64,000 bases of DNA, taken from Gammaproteobacteria bacterium. Its GTDB lineage: Bacteria > Pseudomonadota > Gammaproteobacteria > Steroidobacterales > Rariloculaceae. The translations under genes and the position numbers were made by a program. Shown piece after piece: positions 61,830-64,000 of the stretch. A model generated the notes under the pieces. The model was given only the letters and a program-made list of their open reading frames with translations, was not told the origin of the DNA and made no database searches. Location of the stretch: NCBI GenBank assembly GCA_022819855.1, contig JAJEGN010000013.1, positions 32,492 through 96,491 on the forward strand. Reading direction: 5' to 3'. Numbering within the stretch: the first letter of the stretch is position 1; every line of letters starts with the position of its first letter.

Positions 61830-61983
61830 TCCAAAAGAATTCGGGGCTGCGGAAACGGCTGACGCGCTCCTGAAGCTGCGTGCTGCCACAGCAAGGTCCG
61901 GCGATCTGACCCGGTATCTTGACCGGGCGCCGGATGGGGCGCCGATCCCCGGAGACGAGACGCCGGACGAGGCGAGTTCATAA
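61819..61983 (+). CDS. Small acidic-tail protein overlapping the zinc-finger gene
   Basis: 54 aa from the ATG at 61819, inside the last codons of the YgiT gene (11-nt overlap). MQPDPKEFGAAETADALLKL then RAATARSGDLTRYLDRAPDG and an acidic tail ending DETPDEASS. No domain recognised. A truncated second copy of its C-terminal part lies behind mrr (56628-56789). Confidence 0.6.
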   Translation: MQPDPKEFGAAETADALLKLRAATARSGDLTRYLDRAPDGAPIPGDETPDEASS

Positions 61984-62060
61984 GGCTTCCGATAGCTGAA
62001 TACGAGCTGATGGACACCCGAACTTTATCGGTCGGCAAGACGCGCATCTTCCGTTTACTG

Positions 62061-62102
62061 TGGATAGTTCGTATACGCAGTCTTATGTCAGTGGTGTAGT
62101 CT
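62061..62102. repeat. 42-bp imperfect direct repeat, copy 1
   Basis: Matches 62319-62360 at about 32 of 42 positions, offset 258 bp; the best block is CTTATGTCAG. Could be a remnant end of an insertion sequence with multiple internal terminal repeats. Confidence 0.6.
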
Positions 62103-62318
62103 TGCGGCGCGTACTTTCAAGCCAAGACATGCCCGCTGCGGCCCGGTAACCCGGGGGGCGAAGAGACTGGAGAGCCGATCAGAGCGTCCGATCGCGCTCG
62201 GGTGGCGCCAGACTCGGATGTGCCCGATCGAAGAACTGGCCAATACCGCCAAGGAGCTCAAGACCGTCTCGCTCACCGCAGGATCCTTGGTCACCATCTC
62301 CTCGTAATGTCCGATGCG

Positions 62319-62360
62319 CGGACAGTGCGCATAAGCGGCCTTATGTCAGCGACGTATTCT
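62319..62360. repeat. 42-bp imperfect direct repeat, copy 2
   Basis: See 62061-62102. Core GCATAAGCGGCCTTATGTCA. Confidence 0.6.
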
Positions 62361-62453
62361 GGCACTGCGGATTGACGACCAAGCGGATGACGCCAGTGTG
62401 GCTTGGTCGAGGCTGGGGTCCACGTCGAGCCAGCCCGACGCCGACACGCTGCT

Positions 62454-62747
62454 TCAAGCCTGCGGCGGCCCGTAATACCCGCTCTTCTCGGCCTCGCTTT
62501 CGCGCAGCAGGCGGGCGCCCTCGATGACGCCCTCGTCCAGGCCTTCGCCGCCGGCATCGATGTGGGCCAGCAGGGCGCTGCGCATGCGCGGATCCCAGTA
62601 GGTTCTCAGATGATTGCGCAGCCCTTCGCGGGCGCGCTGCGGGGGATACGGCGCGAAGAAGTCGCCGATCTGGTTGGCCATCGTGATCAGGCGATCGAGC
62701 TCGATGACCTCACCAGTGACGGCAGGCCGTTCGTCGCCGCTCGACAC
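62454..62747 (-). CDS. fdsD: Formate dehydrogenase delta subunit
   Basis: 97 aa from a GTG 2 nt after the fdsA stop. RLITMANQIGDFFAPYP and HLRTYWDPRMR are the FdsD family motifs. The subunit belongs to soluble, NAD-linked molybdenum formate dehydrogenase. An fdsC/fdhD-like chaperone gene, often between fdsA and fdsD, is absent here. Confidence 0.93.
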   Translation of the reverse strand: MSSGDERPAVTGEVIELDRLITMANQIGDFFAPYPPQRAREGLRNHLRTYWDPRMRSALLAHIDAGGEGLDEGVIEGARLLRESEAEKSGYYGPPQA

Positions 62748-62749
62748 GC

Positions 62750-64000
62750 TCAGACGACCTCCTCGGCAGCAGCCACGACGGCCTCACGCTCACGCCGTGC
62801 CGGGCGCTCGGCAACCGCTTCGCCCTGCCACCACTCGGCCGGCAGGAGTTTCGTCACTTCGACGGCCGTGACCTTGTATTCCGGGCAATTCGTGGCCCAG
62901 TCGGAAAGGTCGCTCGTCACGGCGTTGGCCTTGGATTCGGCATGGTGGAACGTCGTGTAGATGACGCCGGGATTCACGCGTTCGGACTCAACGACCTTGA
63001 GACGCGTCGAGCCGAAGCGGCTTGCGACCTTGACGCGATCGCCGTCGGAAAGCCCCCGCACCTGCATGTCGCCGCGCGACATCTCGAGCACATCCTCCGG
63101 ATGCCACATGGAGTTTGCCGTGCGCCTCGTCTGCGTGCCGACGTTGTACTGGCTCAGGATACGGCCCGTGGTGAGCAGCAGGGGATACTGCTCGCTGATC
63201 CGCTCGTCGGTCGGCACGTAGCCCGTGAGCATGAACGTGCCGCGACCGTTGGCGCGCGGGAATTGCTGCATGTGCAACACCTCGGTGCCCTCGGGCGCGT
63301 TCCCGTCGACCGGCCACTGTGCGGAGCCCACGCGGTCGAGCAGCTCGAAGCTCGCGCCGCTGTAGGCGGGCGAGAGGCGAGCGAGTTCGTCGAGCACCTC
63401 GCCGGCATGCGCATAACTGACGTCGTAGCCCATCGCGTTCATGAGCTTCACCGTCACTTCCCAGTCCTGGTAGCCCGCGAGCGGCTCGACCACCTTGCGA
63501 ACGCGGCTGATCCGGCGCTCGGCGTTGGTGAAGGTGCCATCCTTCTCCAGCGACGAGCTGCCGGGCAGGAAGACGTGTGCGTACTTCGCAGTCTCGTTGA
63601 GGAACAGATCGTGGATGATCACGCACTCCATGTTGCGAAGCGCGGCGATGATGTGGTTCTGGTTCGGGTCGGACTGCACGGGGTCTTCGCCCATGATGTA
63701 CATGCCCTTGAAGTGGCCCGTCAGCGCCGCATCGAACATGTTCGGCAGCCTGAGTCCCGGCTCGCTGTCGAGCCCGACGCCCCACTCGGCCTCGAAGCTC
63801 TCGCGGGTCGCATCGTCGGTGACGAAGCGATAGCCGCTGAAGACGTGCGGCCAGCTACCCAGGCAACTGCCGCCCTGCACATTGCCCTGGCCGCGCAGCG
63901 GGTTCACCCCGACGCCTTCACGGCCGTACATGCCGGTGGCGAGCGCCAGGTTGCCCAGGCACATCACGCCCGTCGAGCCCTGCGAGTGCTCGGTGACGCC
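62750..64000 (-). CDS. fdsA: Formate dehydrogenase alpha subunit, C-terminal part (5' end beyond window)
   Basis: 417 residues visible; the frame is open through the right edge (TEHSQGSTGVMCLGNLALAT). Typical blocks: VGVNPLRGQGNVQGG, GEDPVQSDPNQNH, VFLPGSSSLEKDGTFTNAER, and a molybdopterin-dinucleotide-binding C-terminal domain (LLTTGRILSQYNVGTQTRR, VKVASRFG). It oxidises formate to CO2 at a bis-MGD molybdenum centre; the N-terminal Fe-S domains and active-site Cys lie outside the window. Confidence 0.95.
   Translation of the reverse strand, partial: GVTEHSQGSTGVMCLGNLALATGMYGREGVGVNPLRGQGNVQGGSCLGSWPHVFSGYRFVTDDATRESFEAEWGVGLDSEPGLRLPNMFDAALTGHFKGMYIMGEDPVQSDPNQNHIIAALRNMECVIIHDLFLNETAKYAHVFLPGSSSLEKDGTFTNAERRISRVRKVVEPLAGYQDWEVTVKLMNAMGYDVSYAHAGEVLDELARLSPAYSGASFELLDRVGSAQWPVDGNAPEGTEVLHMQQFPRANGRGTFMLTGYVPTDERISEQYPLLLTTGRILSQYNVGTQTRRTANSMWHPEDVLEMSRGDMQVRGLSDGDRVKVASRFGSTRLKVVESERVNPGVIYTTFHHAESKANAVTSDLSDWATNCPEYKVTAVEVTKLLPAEWWQGEAVAERPARREREAVVAAAEEVV

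Larger units (their letters stand above)
61984..62453. other. Island end: 470 bp with imperfect direct repeats and a gene scrap
   Basis: Contains the repeats at 62061 and 62319. A plus-strand scrap MCPIEELANTAKELKTVSLT plus AGSLVTISS (62219-62308, TAA) has protein-like composition but I cannot name it. No complete gene. Confidence 0.45.

Overview
The window is GC-rich DNA from a Gram-negative proteobacterium. Evidence for this is a Tat-exported molybdenum hydroxylase, c-type cytochrome and periplasmic methylamine-dehydrogenase-type genes, a BamA/TamA-like outer-membrane protein, DegP, and an FdsD/FdsA-type formate dehydrogenase. The many secreted small-family proteins and scavenging enzymes look like an aerobic heterotroph, perhaps an uncultured gammaproteobacterium, but I cannot place it to genus. 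Assignments rest on recognised motifs and gene order; no database search was run.

Positions 1-50200 are mostly ordinary chromosome. In order they hold: a partial PlsC-like acyltransferase; a MetE-like protein; a PaoABC-like aldehyde oxidoreductase in which the PaoA and PaoC equivalents are fused; a minus-strand run of PPIase, HupE/UreJ and AGCS symporter; DegP; an OmpR-type two-component system; a TTQ amine-dehydrogenase operon (heavy chain, MauE, MauD, light chain, cytochrome c); the ATP-grasp / alpha-E / transglutaminase module; PutA; secreted and hydrolytic enzymes (MBL hydrolase, tannase/feruloyl esterase, hypoxanthine-DNA glycosylase); an orphan ModA; a DUF2339 membrane protein; a VanY-like peptidase; a methyltransferase; an Omp85-like barrel; a GST; DUF6152 and partner; NrtS; a cyclophilin; a GDPD; and a complete opp operon whose OppC carries a fibronectin-III-like domain in its first periplasmic loop.

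Positions about 50200-62450 form an accessory island. It contains a HipBA pair with a repeat-rich promoter, a fused methyltransferase-HNH protein, an orphan AbrB-type antitoxin, an in-frame chimera of a secreted-protein N-terminus with a Doc/Fic domain, an Mrr-type restriction enzyme, an XRE regulator, a promoter-to-terminator unit that looks like a small RNA, and a compact tRNA array with several aberrant tRNAs. The array ends in a half tRNA fused to an mmsA fragment, which is fused in turn to an inverted fragment of a second, diverged oppA 5' end. A DrrAB-like ABC exporter follows, coupled to a YgiT-type zinc-finger protein and a small acidic ORF whose tail also occurs as a relic behind mrr. 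A 42-bp imperfect direct repeat closes the island. The opp promoter and oppA 5' sequence therefore occur at both edges of the island in the same orientation.

After the island the chromosome resumes with fdsD and the 3' part of fdsA. The strongest candidates for undescribed biology are the methyltransferase-HNH fusion, the aberrant tRNA array with its mosaic end, the OppC-FnIII fusion and the secreted-Doc chimera.
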